From contig NZ_JAESVB010000009.1 in assembly GCF_020618775.1 (NCBI RefSeq), forward strand, positions 62,001-126,000: a stretch of DNA of 64,000 nt, read 5' to 3'. The DNA comes from Acidisoma silvae. Its GTDB lineage: Bacteria; Pseudomonadota; Alphaproteobacteria; Acetobacterales; Acetobacteraceae. A program made the translations under genes and the position numbers. The notes beneath the pieces are model-generated. The model saw only the letters and a program-made list of their open reading frames with translations. It did no database searches and had not been told where the DNA came from. Positions 17,295 through 27,548 of this stretch are shown in pieces. The stretch's first letter is position 1. Each line of letters starts with the position of its first letter.

Positions 17295-19253
17295 ATGTCC
17301 GGCGGACAGCTTCAACCCCTTCTGATGCTGACATCGCCACTCGGCGACGATACCTTGCCGATCCAGCAGAGCACGCTGCATGGTGTCGCGCTCCATGCTC
17401 AGGAAGATATTAGCCGTCCCTTCGAACTGACACTGACCGTCGTGTCAACCGAGCGCGCCATCAGCCCCAGCGAACTGGTCTATCAATCCGTCGGCCTGAC
17501 CATTCGGAAAACCCCTCATTCTGACCGCTACTTCAATGGCATCGTGCAAAGCATGAGCGCGGTCGGTCTGGCATTACGGTCGCGATGGATGTATCGGCTG
17601 GATATTCGTCCGCGCCTCTGGTTTCTGAGTCAAACCGAGGACTGCCGCATTTTTCAGAACAAGACGGTTGAGGAAATACTGCAGACCATATTTAGTGAGC
17701 ATAACGTCAGCCCAGTGGAATTTCGTATTTACGGCTCAAAACCAGTCCGTGAATATACGACGCAATACAACGAAACCGATCTTGACTTCGCAGAGCGACT
17801 GATGCGCGAAAGCGGCTGGTTCTACACCTTCGAACATACCAAGTCGACGCACACGCTGGTCATTACGGACCGCAACCAGTCTTTCAAAACAGTGTCCAAT
17901 CCTCCGCATTGGGTGATCCACGCGGGCAATAATGTCGATGTTTTTGACGAATGGCACGAGAGCCAGGCAACGGCCTATGGCGAGGTGTTGCTTCAGGACT
18001 ATGACCCAACCCGCCCTTCTGCACCCGTCTACGGGCAGCAGACGGCCACATCCGCCACCGCAGGCTCATCGACGCGCAAGGTCTTCAATTGGCCAGCCCT
18101 CACGCTCGACAATCAGACAGCGGCGGACCGCGCACGCTTCGGCATCGAATCATCGGAGGCCACGTCGTCGCTTCGCCGTGGCCATGGTTTCGATCAGGAA
18201 TTTTGCCCAGGCTTTCGCTTCACATTGGCCAAAGACCCTTTCACGGAAGCCGAAGGCGTCGACTATGCTATCCGGTCCGTGACGCATGACGCGGTCGATG
18301 AGACATGGATTGGCGGCGGCCAAAAGCCGCATTACGAGAATAGTTTTACGGCCTTCCTGCAAAGCACATCCTGGCGCGAGCCTGCACGCAATACGCGTCC
18401 GGTTATGGCCGGTATCTTCTCAGCAATCGTGCTCGGCAACGACGGCGAAGAGATTCATGCCGACGCGCTTGGCCGCATCAAGGTTCGCCTGTTGTTCGAT
18501 CGGCGCAAGGACACGGTGGCCAGCATGGCAACCTGGGTGCGGGTCATGCAGCCCTGGTCCGGCAACACCTGGGGATGGCAGCACCTGCCCCGCGTCGGCG
18601 GAGAAGTCGCAGTGTCATTCATGGACGGCGACCCTGACAAGCCGGTCGTCGTCGGCTCCTTCTATAATCAGAACATGCGGCCTGTCTTCGCCATTCCAGA
18701 GGAGCAGACGAAGCAAGGCTTTCGCAGCCGCTCCACATTGAACGGCACAACGCAGGATTTCTCGGAACTGTCTTTCGACGACCGCAAAGGCGAGGAACTG
18801 TTTTATCTGCATGCGCAAAAGCAGATGACGACCGAAGTCGAGCAGGATCAAAGCCTGACAGTCGGGCGGGATCGCACGGTTGTTGTGGAACAGGATGAAA
18901 CCGTCACGGTCACACGCAATCACAGCCTGACCAGCAAGACTGGCGAAGTCACGATAGAGGCGGCAGTCGCCCTGACGCTTAAGGTTGGTGAGAACGTTAT
19001 CAGCATGACCCCTGCGGGCATCAAGATCAATGGCATCGCGATCGGTGTCGTCGCCGACGCCGCGCTATCCATGACCTCTCCGATGATCAGCCTACAGTCG
19101 GAGGGGATCGTCTCCACCACGGCGGCGGGTATGATCCTGATGGATGCGCCGGATATTTTCTCAACTGTCACGGTCATCCCCAATCCCGAGGAAGTGGCCA
19201 TCGAGAGCGCCGAGATTGATGCGACGGTCACAGCGGCTACGGAGGCGACATAA
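17295..19253 (+). CDS. vgrG: T6SS spike protein VgrG
   Basis: A 652-aa VgrG. The gp27-like part covers roughly the first 380 residues (VEEILQTIFSEHNVSP; QYNETDLDFAERLMRESGWFY). The gp5-like needle follows, with RVMQPWSGNTWGWQHLPRVGGEV and DPDKPVVVGSFYN, then a VGRDRTVVVEQDETVTVTRN repeat-rich beta-prism. The C-terminal ~60 residues are acidic and Ala/Thr-rich, not a recognisable toxin domain, so this is a structural (non-evolved) VgrG. The ATG at 17295 follows AGAGGA; an upstream in-frame TTG at 17289 is less likely. Confidence 0.95.
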   Translation: MSGGQLQPLLMLTSPLGDDTLPIQQSTLHGVALHAQEDISRPFELTLTVVSTERAISPSELVYQSVGLTIRKTPHSDRYFNGIVQSMSAVGLALRSRWMYRLDIRPRLWFLSQTEDCRIFQNKTVEEILQTIFSEHNVSPVEFRIYGSKPVREYTTQYNETDLDFAERLMRESGWFYTFEHTKSTHTLVITDRNQSFKTVSNPPHWVIHAGNNVDVFDEWHESQATAYGEVLLQDYDPTRPSAPVYGQQTATSATAGSSTRKVFNWPALTLDNQTAADRARFGIESSEATSSLRRGHGFDQEFCPGFRFTLAKDPFTEAEGVDYAIRSVTHDAVDETWIGGGQKPHYENSFTAFLQSTSWREPARNTRPVMAGIFSAIVLGNDGEEIHADALGRIKVRLLFDRRKDTVASMATWVRVMQPWSGNTWGWQHLPRVGGEVAVSFMDGDPDKPVVVGSFYNQNMRPVFAIPEEQTKQGFRSRSTLNGTTQDFSELSFDDRKGEELFYLHAQKQMTTEVEQDQSLTVGRDRTVVVEQDETVTVTRNHSLTSKTGEVTIEAAVALTLKVGENVISMTPAGIKINGIAIGVVADAALSMTSPMISLQSEGIVSTTAAGMILMDAPDIFSTVTVIPNPEEVAIESAEIDATVTAATEAT

Positions 19254-19897
19254 TGCCCGCCCTAGCCACTACCCCAACTACTTTTTCTGCGGCGCATGCC
19301 GGCAGCGCAGATGCTCCCTTGCCGACCAAGTTTCGGCCCATGTCTTTTGCGTGGATAAAATCGAATCTGGGCATTGCCGAAACATCGCCGTTATTGGACG
19401 GCCATCCGTCCTCGCTTCTGCTTATCGACAGGCTTGAACAGGCGGATCTCCTCGACGCCGCCATATGCATCGCCGCGCACGCCTTGCCCGCGCGAGAGGC
19501 CGTCTGGTGGGCTTGCCGATGCGCGGCCCATACAGCGCCTATGCCGCATCGGCCATTGGCCGATATTGCAGCCAGTAAGGCGGCGGAGGCCTGGGTAAGG
19601 CGGCCGGACAATAGCTCTCGTCGGCGTGCCTATGCCGCTGCGCGGCAGGCGCAGTTTCAATCTGCTGAAGCGCTGGCGGCACTCGCCGTTTTCTGGGCCG
19701 CTGCTGAGCAAAGATTGTCCATACAGCCAGATAAGGCTTTGGCACGGCTGGCCCAAAATGTTGAGCAGGCTGTGCGTCTCGCCAGTTACCGGGGTTCTCC
19801 AGATCGACGAATAGCGCGACAGCGGCACTTCCTCGCCAGCGCGCGCGATATCGCGGCTGGTGGCGCCGGGCATCTGCCTGCGGCTGGTGAGACTTAG
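19253..19897 (+). CDS. VgrG-linked hypothetical protein (resembles DUF6931)
   Basis: A 214-aa alpha-helical, alanine-rich protein. Its layout, EAVWWACRCA near residue 82, EAWVRRPDNSSRRRAYAAARQA, a LAALAVFWA stretch and a final FLASARDIAAGG, agrees with what I recall of the DUF6931 family, often found beside vgrG. There is no signal peptide or transmembrane helix. The start overlaps the vgrG stop (TAATG), so it is tightly coupled to the spike. A role as a spike adaptor or chaperone is an inference from position; no toxin motif is visible. Confidence 0.7.
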   Translation: MPALATTPTTFSAAHAGSADAPLPTKFRPMSFAWIKSNLGIAETSPLLDGHPSSLLLIDRLEQADLLDAAICIAAHALPAREAVWWACRCAAHTAPMPHRPLADIAASKAAEAWVRRPDNSSRRRAYAAARQAQFQSAEALAALAVFWAAAEQRLSIQPDKALARLAQNVEQAVRLASYRGSPDRRIARQRHFLASARDIAAGGAGHLPAAGET

Positions 19898-21244
19898 ATG
19901 ATGCTGACACTGACAATTCTGCGCTGCCCAGACGGTGTGCCACCGGAAGCGCGCCATATTGCCAATGGCGCGTTTTCCATCGGGCGAGACGTGCGCAATG
20001 ACTGGGTTCTTCCCGACCCCGATCGCTTCCTGTCCAAACGGCATTGCGTCATCAGTCTTGGCGCCCACAATTGGCAGATCGTCGATACCAGCACCAATGG
20101 CTGCTACCTCAATCATGAGATCGAGCCCATTCGCGGCAAGCCTCGTGGCCTGCGTGACGGTGATAGGATCCTGCTGGGTTCCTATGAGATTGAGGTGTCA
20201 CTCCAGAATGCTGAGATTGCCTTCGCGCCAGTCATGCTGCCGCAAAGCCGGCCGGCAGACGCTGTGGCTTTTGCCGATGAGCGGCTTCCCGGAGATCCCT
20301 TTGCCCCGCTACTACCCGATCCCCTCAACCTGACGGTTGGCGCCTCACCAAGCCTGGCCGAGCACTATGATCCCCTGGCCGCGCGAGAGTCGGAATTCGG
20401 GTCTGATCCGGTGATGCAGGATTCCGGCTTTCTGGATGTTGCCTATCGCGCGCCAGCCAGCACCGCCGACCTGCTGCCAGGTGATTGGGATGAGGATAAT
20501 GGGCTGGCGGACATCCCGCCGCCTGTGCAAGCAGACATCCCGAAGCAGAGTGACACAGCGGATCACACGGAACAGCAGGAGACCCTGCCAGCCGTGCCGG
20601 AGGCGAACGCCGACGCCGATGTCGCGATGGCCGCCTTCCTGCGCGGCGCGGGCATTACCTTGCCGCCCGGCACCAGCCTCACCAATGGTGCAATCGACAC
20701 GTTGCAGGAACTCGGTGCCGCCTTTCGTGCCCTGGTCCACGGCTTGAGGCGGATCATGATTGCGCGTGCCTCAATCAAAGGTGAGTTTCGCATCGAGCAG
20801 ACCATGATACGTGCGAGCGGCAACAACCCACTGAAATTTTCGGCCGACGACGAAGATGCCTTGGCCGCTCTGCTCAATATCGGCCGCCGCAGTGACCTGA
20901 CACCCGAGGCCGCTGTCGCCGATGCGCTGCTCGACACGCGTCTGCACGAAGTTGCGATGATGACCGCCATGCGCGACGCGGTCAGGGATCTTTTGGCCCA
21001 ATATGATCCGCAGCGGCTGATGGAGGCCAGCGGCGGCAGGCGGCCCGGCGCCATAGCGGCTCTGCGCAAAGCCCGCGCCTGGGCAAGGTTTGAGACTCAT
21101 CACCAGGATATACTGGTCGCACTGACCGATGATTTCGACAGCATCTTCGGCAAGGCCTTCGCGCGGTCGTATGAGCGGTCGATGGCGGAAGCCCAGGCCA
21201 GCCAGGACGGCGAAGGTCGCGAGAAGGCATCGCGACTTGGTTGA
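19898..21244 (+). CDS. tagH: T6SS FHA-domain protein (TagH/Fha/ImpI)
   Basis: A 448-aa protein. An N-terminal FHA domain (about residues 1-110) shows GAFSIGRDVRNDWVLPD, SKRHCVI and STNGCYLN, the phosphothreonine-binding core. A low-complexity acidic linker follows, then a C-terminal helical domain (about 215-435) with DVAMAAFLRGAGITLPPG and a FDSIFGKAFARSYE block, typical of T6SS FHA proteins. The FHA domain should read marks laid by the kinase and removed by the phosphatase of the same operon. Start ATG at 19898 (a second ATG follows directly). Confidence 0.9.
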   Translation: MMLTLTILRCPDGVPPEARHIANGAFSIGRDVRNDWVLPDPDRFLSKRHCVISLGAHNWQIVDTSTNGCYLNHEIEPIRGKPRGLRDGDRILLGSYEIEVSLQNAEIAFAPVMLPQSRPADAVAFADERLPGDPFAPLLPDPLNLTVGASPSLAEHYDPLAARESEFGSDPVMQDSGFLDVAYRAPASTADLLPGDWDEDNGLADIPPPVQADIPKQSDTADHTEQQETLPAVPEANADADVAMAAFLRGAGITLPPGTSLTNGAIDTLQELGAAFRALVHGLRRIMIARASIKGEFRIEQTMIRASGNNPLKFSADDEDALAALLNIGRRSDLTPEAAVADALLDTRLHEVAMMTAMRDAVRDLLAQYDPQRLMEASGGRRPGAIAALRKARAWARFETHHQDILVALTDDFDSIFGKAFARSYERSMAEAQASQDGEGREKASRLG

Positions 21245-21277
21245 TTTTAGCCCGCAGCGCTACCCCGGAGACATGCC

Positions 21278-22606
21278 GTGACCTGGACCAATCGTGTCGC
21301 CTGGCAGGAGGGCATGTTCCTCAGAGCCCAGCATTTTCAGCAGCAGGATCGATGGGTGGAAACGCAGCTGCGCGCCAGCATCACATGCCTGCGTGCCCAT
21401 CCTTGGGGTGTAAGCTCACTCGCGATTGCGCGTGATCTGCTCAACGCAGGGCGTTTTGCAATCGAATCCGCCGTGGGATTGTTCGAAGACGGCACACTCT
21501 TCGCTGTTCCTGGCGACACCGACCTTCCGCCACCGCTCGATGTTCCGGAAACAGCGCGCAACATATTACTCTATCTCGCCTTGCCGATCGCCCAGGCGGG
21601 GGTCCAGGAAGTGGCGACGATGGCGCGCGATGAGGGACGCTACCGCGCCCGGACATTTGAGGCCTATGACACGCAGTCCGGATCACCACAGCCCGCAGAA
21701 TTGCAAGTCGGACGCTTGCATCTTCGCTATATGCTTGAGACTGACGATCGCGAGGGCTATCTCTGCCTGCCACTGGCGCGCATCGTGGAAGTGATGCCCG
21801 ACCGTCGCGTCGTGCTAGACCCGCGCTGGATAGCACCGGCTTTGGTCTGCTCCGCCGTATCGCCGCTTTCCGCGCTTTGCGTCGAACTTGCGGGCATGCT
21901 GAACCAGCGCGGCGAAGCCGTCGCAGCCCGCCTGACGGCTCCCGGCCATAAGGGCAGTGCGGAAATCGCAGATTTTCTTCTGCTGCAGGCCGTCAATGGC
22001 TGGCAGGTCGTCATGGCGCATTACGCTGATGCCGGCAACCTTCATCCCGAAGATCTCTACCGCACGTTGCTACAGATGGCGGGTGAGCTTGCGACCTTCA
22101 CAGATCCCAAGCGCCGGCCTGGCAGTTACGCAGCCTATCGTCACGAAGACCTGCAACGCTCCTTCACGCCTGTTGTTTCGGATATACGCCGTTCGCTCTC
22201 GGCAGTCCTTGAACAGACCGCCGTCATGATTCCTTTGCAGGAGCGCCGCCATGGCGTGCGCGTTGGCGCCATCACAGATCGCACCTTGCTGACATCGGCG
22301 AATTTCGTACTCGCGGTGCAGGCCGAAATGCCGACCGAATCCCTGCGCCGGCTATTCCCGGCAACAGCCAAGATCGGCGCGGTCGAGCATATCCGCGAAC
22401 TCGTCAATGTCGCGCTGCCCGGCATCGCGCTACGCGCCTTGCCGGTCGCGCCACGGCAAATGCCTTTTTATGCAGGCGCATCCTATTTTGAACTCGACCG
22501 CAATTCGCCCCACTGGCAGCAGATGCAGGCTTCCGGCGGTTTCGCGGTCCACGTCTCGGGTGACTATCCCGGTCTCATGATCGAACTTTGGGCAATACGG
22601 AGCTGA
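21278..22606 (+). CDS. tssK: T6SS baseplate-membrane connector TssK (ImpJ)
   Basis: A 442-aa protein beginning TWTNRVAWQEGMFLRAQHFQQQDRW, the TssK signature, with a central FLLLQAVNGWQVVMAHYAD block and a C-terminal QMPFYAGASYFELDR block. TssK links the TssFGE wedges to the TssM/TssL membrane complex. The start is GTG at 21278; the ATG at 21273 is in another frame and stops at once. The 33-base gap from tagH is the largest between tssB and tssM genes. Confidence 0.93.
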   Translation: MTWTNRVAWQEGMFLRAQHFQQQDRWVETQLRASITCLRAHPWGVSSLAIARDLLNAGRFAIESAVGLFEDGTLFAVPGDTDLPPPLDVPETARNILLYLALPIAQAGVQEVATMARDEGRYRARTFEAYDTQSGSPQPAELQVGRLHLRYMLETDDREGYLCLPLARIVEVMPDRRVVLDPRWIAPALVCSAVSPLSALCVELAGMLNQRGEAVAARLTAPGHKGSAEIADFLLLQAVNGWQVVMAHYADAGNLHPEDLYRTLLQMAGELATFTDPKRRPGSYAAYRHEDLQRSFTPVVSDIRRSLSAVLEQTAVMIPLQERRHGVRVGAITDRTLLTSANFVLAVQAEMPTESLRRLFPATAKIGAVEHIRELVNVALPGIALRALPVAPRQMPFYAGASYFELDRNSPHWQQMQASGGFAVHVSGDYPGLMIELWAIRS

Positions 22607-22614
22607 CCTCGGCC

Positions 22615-23994
22615 ATGACCGACAATCCATTTGCCGAGGCCGATGACAATGAGAGCACAATCATCCGCCCCATCCCGGGCGGAAGATTTGCACAGCCGCA
22701 GCCCCTGGTTGATCTGCTGCCAGCCGCCGAGGTGCAGCGCCTGTCTCCGGCAGCCGAGACGCCGACGCTAGAATCCGGAATGCGCTTTGCAGATCTGCCG
22801 CCGAGCGTGGGCTCTCCTGTTATTTCGGCCGCCTCCGGTTGCCTCAGTCTGCTCGGACGGCTGCGCAATGCGTTTTCCGTCCCGGATCCGCGCCTGTTGC
22901 GCGAGCACGCCGTTCAGGAACTGCGGCGCTTCGAGCAGGCGCTTCGCCGTCAGAACCTGCCGATGGAGCAACTTCGACCGGCACATTATGCACTGTGTGC
23001 GAGCCTCGACGATGTTGTTCAGGCAACACCATGGGGAAGCCGTGGGGCCTGGGCCGACGCATCGCTCGTCTCGACCTTTCATCACGAAGTCCGTTCGGGC
23101 GAGCGGTTTTTCGATCTGCTGGCGCAGCTGCGGCAAAACCCCGGCCAATTCCTTCATGTGCTGGAATTGATGTATCTCTGCATGTCGCTCGGCATGAAGG
23201 GGCGCTATCGCCTCTCACCGCGCGGCCCGGCTGAGCTTGATCGCGTACGCGAGGAAACCTATGTCCTTATCAAGCGCAACCACGCACCGACCGAGCCCGC
23301 CCTCTCGCCCCATTGGCAAGGTATCGCGGCCCCTTACCAACGCCGGCGATTTGTACTGCCGCTTTGGGTCGGCGGGATCATTGGCCTGGGGTTGATCGGT
23401 CTCGTCTATGCCTGGGCGGTTTTCGGCCTTTCCGGCCAGTCAGACCGTCTGTTCGCGGCCGGCCTTACCCTGCCGCCTGGCCATATGCCGGAGATCAAAC
23501 GCGCATTGCCGCCGGCGCCGGTCCCCACCGTGCCGCCACCGCCGACAAGTGCCATCAGCCTGTTGCGCGGCTTCCTGGCCCCGGAAGTCAAACAAGGGCT
23601 TGTCAGCGTCGTCGGCACCGATGCAGTACCTGTCGTGCGCATCAACAATCGCGGCATGTTCGCCTCGGGCAGCGCGACCGTCGAGCCGCAATTCCAGGCT
23701 TTGCTCCAGCGCATCGGCGCGGCCCTTGCCTCGCGGCCTGGCCCCGTGCAGGTGCTGGGCTATACGGATAATCAGCCGATCCACACCATTCAGTTCCCCT
23801 CGAATTTCCAGCTCTCTTCCGCCAGAGCGGAAGCTGCCGCCAGCCTGATCGGTGCCGCAGCCGGACCTCAAAGCCCGATCTCGGCCGAGGGACGGGCGGA
23901 TGCGGATCCCATCGCCTCCAATGCCACGCCGGATGGCCGCGCAAACAACCGCCGCATCGAGGTCGTGATGCATCCGCCGGGAGCCAAACCATGA
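22615..23994 (+). CDS. tssL: T6SS membrane protein TssL with C-terminal OmpA-like domain
   Basis: A 459-aa protein. A cytoplasmic DotU/IcmH domain (VQELRRFEQALRRQNLP; HYALCASLDDVVQATPWG) is followed by one transmembrane helix (LPLWVGGIIGLGLIGLVYAWAVF, ~residues 245-268). After a proline-rich linker comes a peptidoglycan-binding OmpA-like domain (NRGMFASGSATV; LGYTDNQPI; NNRRIEVV). This extended TssL can anchor the complex to peptidoglycan, which may offset the missing tssJ lipoprotein. ATG at 22615 is chosen, 8 bases after tssK. Confidence 0.93.
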   Translation: MTDNPFAEADDNESTIIRPIPGGRFAQPQPLVDLLPAAEVQRLSPAAETPTLESGMRFADLPPSVGSPVISAASGCLSLLGRLRNAFSVPDPRLLREHAVQELRRFEQALRRQNLPMEQLRPAHYALCASLDDVVQATPWGSRGAWADASLVSTFHHEVRSGERFFDLLAQLRQNPGQFLHVLELMYLCMSLGMKGRYRLSPRGPAELDRVREETYVLIKRNHAPTEPALSPHWQGIAAPYQRRRFVLPLWVGGIIGLGLIGLVYAWAVFGLSGQSDRLFAAGLTLPPGHMPEIKRALPPAPVPTVPPPPTSAISLLRGFLAPEVKQGLVSVVGTDAVPVVRINNRGMFASGSATVEPQFQALLQRIGAALASRPGPVQVLGYTDNQPIHTIQFPSNFQLSSARAEAAASLIGAAAGPQSPISAEGRADADPIASNATPDGRANNRRIEVVMHPPGAKP

Positions 23995-26900
23995 GCAATC
24001 TTGACGGGCTTCTGGCAATGCTGGTTGGACGCTGGACAACAAGCTTCGCTGGACTTGCGATTGCGAGCGCTCTCGTCTGGTATCTGGGCCCGCTGATGCC
24101 GGCCTTGCGTGATCCTCTGGCGCGCGCTGGATTGATCGCGGTTTTCGTCCTCGTATGGGCCGCCGTGAATGGCGTATTGACCTGGCGTCGCCGACAGCGA
24201 GACCGCGCTTTGGCCGCCGGAATTCTGGAGGCCGCGCCCGAAGGGCCGCCGGCCGACGGCCGGCATGGCGCGCACCGCGCTGAGATCACCGAAGAGACGG
24301 CAAAGCTGAAGGAGCGCCTGCGGCAATCCCTCGCACTCCTTCGCAAAGCCAAAGGCCGCCGGGGCTATCTTTATGAGCAGCCCTGGTTCTTGATGATCGG
24401 CCCGCCGGGCGCCGGCAAAACCACGGCCCTGACGCAATGCGGTCTTCAGTTCCCGCTTGCCCAGCCCGATGGCACCGGCGGCATGGCTCCTGGCTCCATC
24501 GCCGGCGTTGGCGGCACGCGGCTCTGTGACTGGTGGTTTGCCGACGAGGCGGTGCTGATCGATACCGCCGGCCGCTACACCACGCAGGATTCCGATCGCT
24601 CGGTTGATCGTGCGGGCTGGCTGGCTTTCCTGGATCTGCTGCGCCGCACCCGCCCGCGCCAGCCGCTGAACGGCATTCTGGTGGTCATCTCGCTGGCTGA
24701 TGTGGGCACAATCCCTGCAGCCGAGCGTATGAGCCATGCCCTCGCAATTCGTACTCGCATCAAGGAAGTCTCAGACCGTCTGAAGACCAGGCTGCCGGTC
24801 TATGCCGTCTTCAGCAAGGCGGATCGCATCGCCGGCTTCACCGAATTCTTCGACGATCTCGACCAGCAGGCGCGCCAGCAGGTCTGGGGAATGACCTTTC
24901 CATTGGCGCAAGGTGTAGAAGCCTTCAAATCGGAATTCGATCTTTTGATCGACCGGTTGAACTCCCGTCTGTTCGAGCGGCTACAGGCTGAGCGCAGCCC
25001 AGATCGGCGTGTGGCAATCGCAAGCTTTCCGCTCCAGATTGCGAGCCTTGAAGCGCCCCTCTCGGAGTTTTTGCAGGCAGCCTTCGGCGACACACGGCTG
25101 GACCCGGCGCCGCTCTTGCGGGGCGTCTATCTGACATCTGGCACCCAGGAAGGCACGCCGATCGACCGGCTGACGGGCATGCTGGCCCGCACTTTCGAAG
25201 TGGACCAGAAGCGCGCGCCTGATCTGCGCCCGGTGGTCGGCCGCGCCTATTTCATCGGCCGCACTCTGCGCGAGGTTATTCTGGGCGAGGCTTTGCTTGT
25301 CTCTTTCGATCCGGCGGCGGCCCGGCGCCGGCGCGTGCGGCGTCTGGCCGGCTTTTCGGCCGTCGGTATCGCCACGCTTGCCGTCTGCCTGCTCCTGTGG
25401 CGGAACGAAAGCGCCAATAGCGCAGCGATTGCGCGCAACCAATTGGCACTTGATACCTATCGTCAGACCCTGGCGAGTGTGCCGCTCGATCCGGTCAATG
25501 ACGATAACCTGCCGCTTATCCTGCCGGTTCTTGAGGCCGCGGCCGCGCTGCCACAGCCAGCCGACGCGAAAACTTCCGGCATTGGCGGTTTTCTTGGCCT
25601 CGGCCAGGGTAGCAAGGTGACGGAGGCCGGCCGCCTCGCTTATCAGCATGCCCTGCAACAGGTTCTGTTGCCGCGATTGATCTGGCGCCTGGAAAGCCAG
25701 ATGCGCAGCCACCTGGACCAGCCGGTGTTTCTGTACGAAGCCACCCGCGTCTATCTCATGCTTGGCAATGATGGCCCGCTGGACACCAACCTCGTAGCGG
25801 ATTGGATGCAGCTTGACTGGTCCATGCGCTACCCTGGCCCTGCCATGCAGCCGGTGCGGGATGCGTTGTCGCGGCACCTGACCGCCCTGCTTGCCTCGCC
25901 CCTGCCCAATGTTCCGCTCGACGGCGGCTTGGTCCGCATGGCACGCAGCGCCTTCAGCCGCATGACGCCGGCCGAGCGCGCTTACAGCCGGATCCGCCCC
26001 ACCTCGTCGCCGGCCGATGTGATCGCCTGGAGTCCGGCCACAGCGCTTGGCAGTACGGACGCGGAAAGCCTGTTTGTGCGCACATCCGGCCGGCCGTTGA
26101 CAGACAGCATTCCCGGCTTCTTCACGGCGCGCGGCTTCCGGGAAGTGCTGCTTCCCGCGCTTGCCCCAACGGCCAAGCAGATTTCCGACGAAAGCTGGGT
26201 TTTGGGGCCGCAAACCGATGCAACGGCCTCACCCACCGACGCACAGAACGTGCAAGCCATCGAAAGGCAGGTCATCGCGCTCTACGCCAAGGATTACGAG
26301 CAGCGTTGGGACGTCCTGCTGAATGACATCGGCCTGGCACCGTTCCGCGACCATATGGATACGGTTCAAAAGCTCTATGTCATGGCCTCGCCGCAATCGC
26401 CGATGCGCGATCTGCTCGTCTCGATAACGCAGCAATTGCAGCCCGCCCACGCGGCCGCTCAGGCGGCCGCACAAGGCAATGGTGCGAAAACAGCCAAAAG
26501 CGACCCGCAAACCAGCCAATTGAGCGGCATATTCACGCCCGCCGCCGCCGCAACCCCCACCGTTTTGCCGGGTCAGGAGATTGACGACTATTATAGGCCG
26601 CTGGTGGATTTCACGGGGCCGACAGGCCAGGCCGCACCGATTGCCGGCATCTTCCATCTGCTCAACCAATTGCAGAGCGAATTGGCGCAACTGCCCAATG
26701 CCTCCAGCCCATCGGGGGTCTTGCAGAACAGCCAGGATCCCGCGCAGCTTCTGCTGGCGGAGGCCGACCGCCAGCCGCAGCCAGTGGCCCATTGGCTGCA
26801 TCAGATTTCTGACTTCGGGGCAAGCACGCTGGCTGGCGACGCGCATCAGGCGGTAGCCACCGCCTTCGTCAGCATGGATGGCCCGTCGAAGCTTTGCCAT

Positions 26901-27548
26901 GCTGTGGTTGACGGACATTATCCGTTCAACCCGAGGGCGCATTCCGAAACGCCGATTTCCAGCTTTACCAAGCTTTTCGCGCCAGGCGGCGTTCTCGATT
27001 CCTATTTCAAGACGCAGTTGGCGCCTTATGTGAATACCTCCGGCAGCACATGGCATGTTCAAGGCGTCGGCGGTGTCGCGGCCCCGGTGACAGATGCGCA
27101 GATCGTCCCATTCCAGCAGGCGGCTGTCATCCGCAACCTCTATTTCCCGAGCGGCGCCCCCATACCGTCCATGCATTTCACCATAAGGCCTGTTTCGATC
27201 GACCCTCAGTCGAAGAAGGTTGTTCTGGCATTGGGCCAGTCCAACATCGCTTGGCAAGCGAGCAGCGTGCAGGATGCCAGCATCACCTGGCCGCAGGATG
27301 ACCTGGAAAATGACAGCCTTACCTTCACGCCGCCTTTGCCGACGCAGCCTTTGACTGTGCAAGGACCATGGGCGATTTTTCGCCTGTTCAGTGCAGCCCG
27401 GCTGGAACGCGGCAATGGACCGACCCATTATTTCGCGACCTTCCATTTCGGCGACAGGCAGGCCAATTTCGCAATCGAGACGGATAGCGCCATCACCCCA
27501 CTCTATTGGCATGTGCTGCAAAGCTTCCAATGCCCTGTGGTGCAGTGA
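23991..27548 (+). CDS. tssM: T6SS inner-membrane protein TssM (IcmF/ImpL)
   Basis: An 1185-aa protein of normal IcmF length. Two N-terminal transmembrane helices lie at about residues 18-38 and 44-64, then a GTPase-like domain with an intact Walker A motif GPPGAGKTT (137-145) and a DTAGRY Walker B region. A third helix sits near 445-465, followed by a large periplasmic part ending in the family's C-terminal beta domain. TssM spans the periplasm and forms the channel with TssL. It overlaps tssL by four bases. Confidence 0.95.
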   Translation: MSNLDGLLAMLVGRWTTSFAGLAIASALVWYLGPLMPALRDPLARAGLIAVFVLVWAAVNGVLTWRRRQRDRALAAGILEAAPEGPPADGRHGAHRAEITEETAKLKERLRQSLALLRKAKGRRGYLYEQPWFLMIGPPGAGKTTALTQCGLQFPLAQPDGTGGMAPGSIAGVGGTRLCDWWFADEAVLIDTAGRYTTQDSDRSVDRAGWLAFLDLLRRTRPRQPLNGILVVISLADVGTIPAAERMSHALAIRTRIKEVSDRLKTRLPVYAVFSKADRIAGFTEFFDDLDQQARQQVWGMTFPLAQGVEAFKSEFDLLIDRLNSRLFERLQAERSPDRRVAIASFPLQIASLEAPLSEFLQAAFGDTRLDPAPLLRGVYLTSGTQEGTPIDRLTGMLARTFEVDQKRAPDLRPVVGRAYFIGRTLREVILGEALLVSFDPAAARRRRVRRLAGFSAVGIATLAVCLLLWRNESANSAAIARNQLALDTYRQTLASVPLDPVNDDNLPLILPVLEAAAALPQPADAKTSGIGGFLGLGQGSKVTEAGRLAYQHALQQVLLPRLIWRLESQMRSHLDQPVFLYEATRVYLMLGNDGPLDTNLVADWMQLDWSMRYPGPAMQPVRDALSRHLTALLASPLPNVPLDGGLVRMARSAFSRMTPAERAYSRIRPTSSPADVIAWSPATALGSTDAESLFVRTSGRPLTDSIPGFFTARGFREVLLPALAPTAKQISDESWVLGPQTDATASPTDAQNVQAIERQVIALYAKDYEQRWDVLLNDIGLAPFRDHMDTVQKLYVMASPQSPMRDLLVSITQQLQPAHAAAQAAAQGNGAKTAKSDPQTSQLSGIFTPAAAATPTVLPGQEIDDYYRPLVDFTGPTGQAAPIAGIFHLLNQLQSELAQLPNASSPSGVLQNSQDPAQLLLAEADRQPQPVAHWLHQISDFGASTLAGDAHQAVATAFVSMDGPSKLCHAVVDGHYPFNPRAHSETPISSFTKLFAPGGVLDSYFKTQLAPYVNTSGSTWHVQGVGGVAAPVTDAQIVPFQQAAVIRNLYFPSGAPIPSMHFTIRPVSIDPQSKKVVLALGQSNIAWQASSVQDASITWPQDDLENDSLTFTPPLPTQPLTVQGPWAIFRLFSAARLERGNGPTHYFATFHFGDRQANFAIETDSAITPLYWHVLQSFQCPVVQ

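Noticed and set aside
26229-27530. Long antisense open frame (433 codons) inside tssM
   Set aside because: It is antisense to a clear tssM; long shadow frames are expected in GC-rich DNA and the translation shows no domain.
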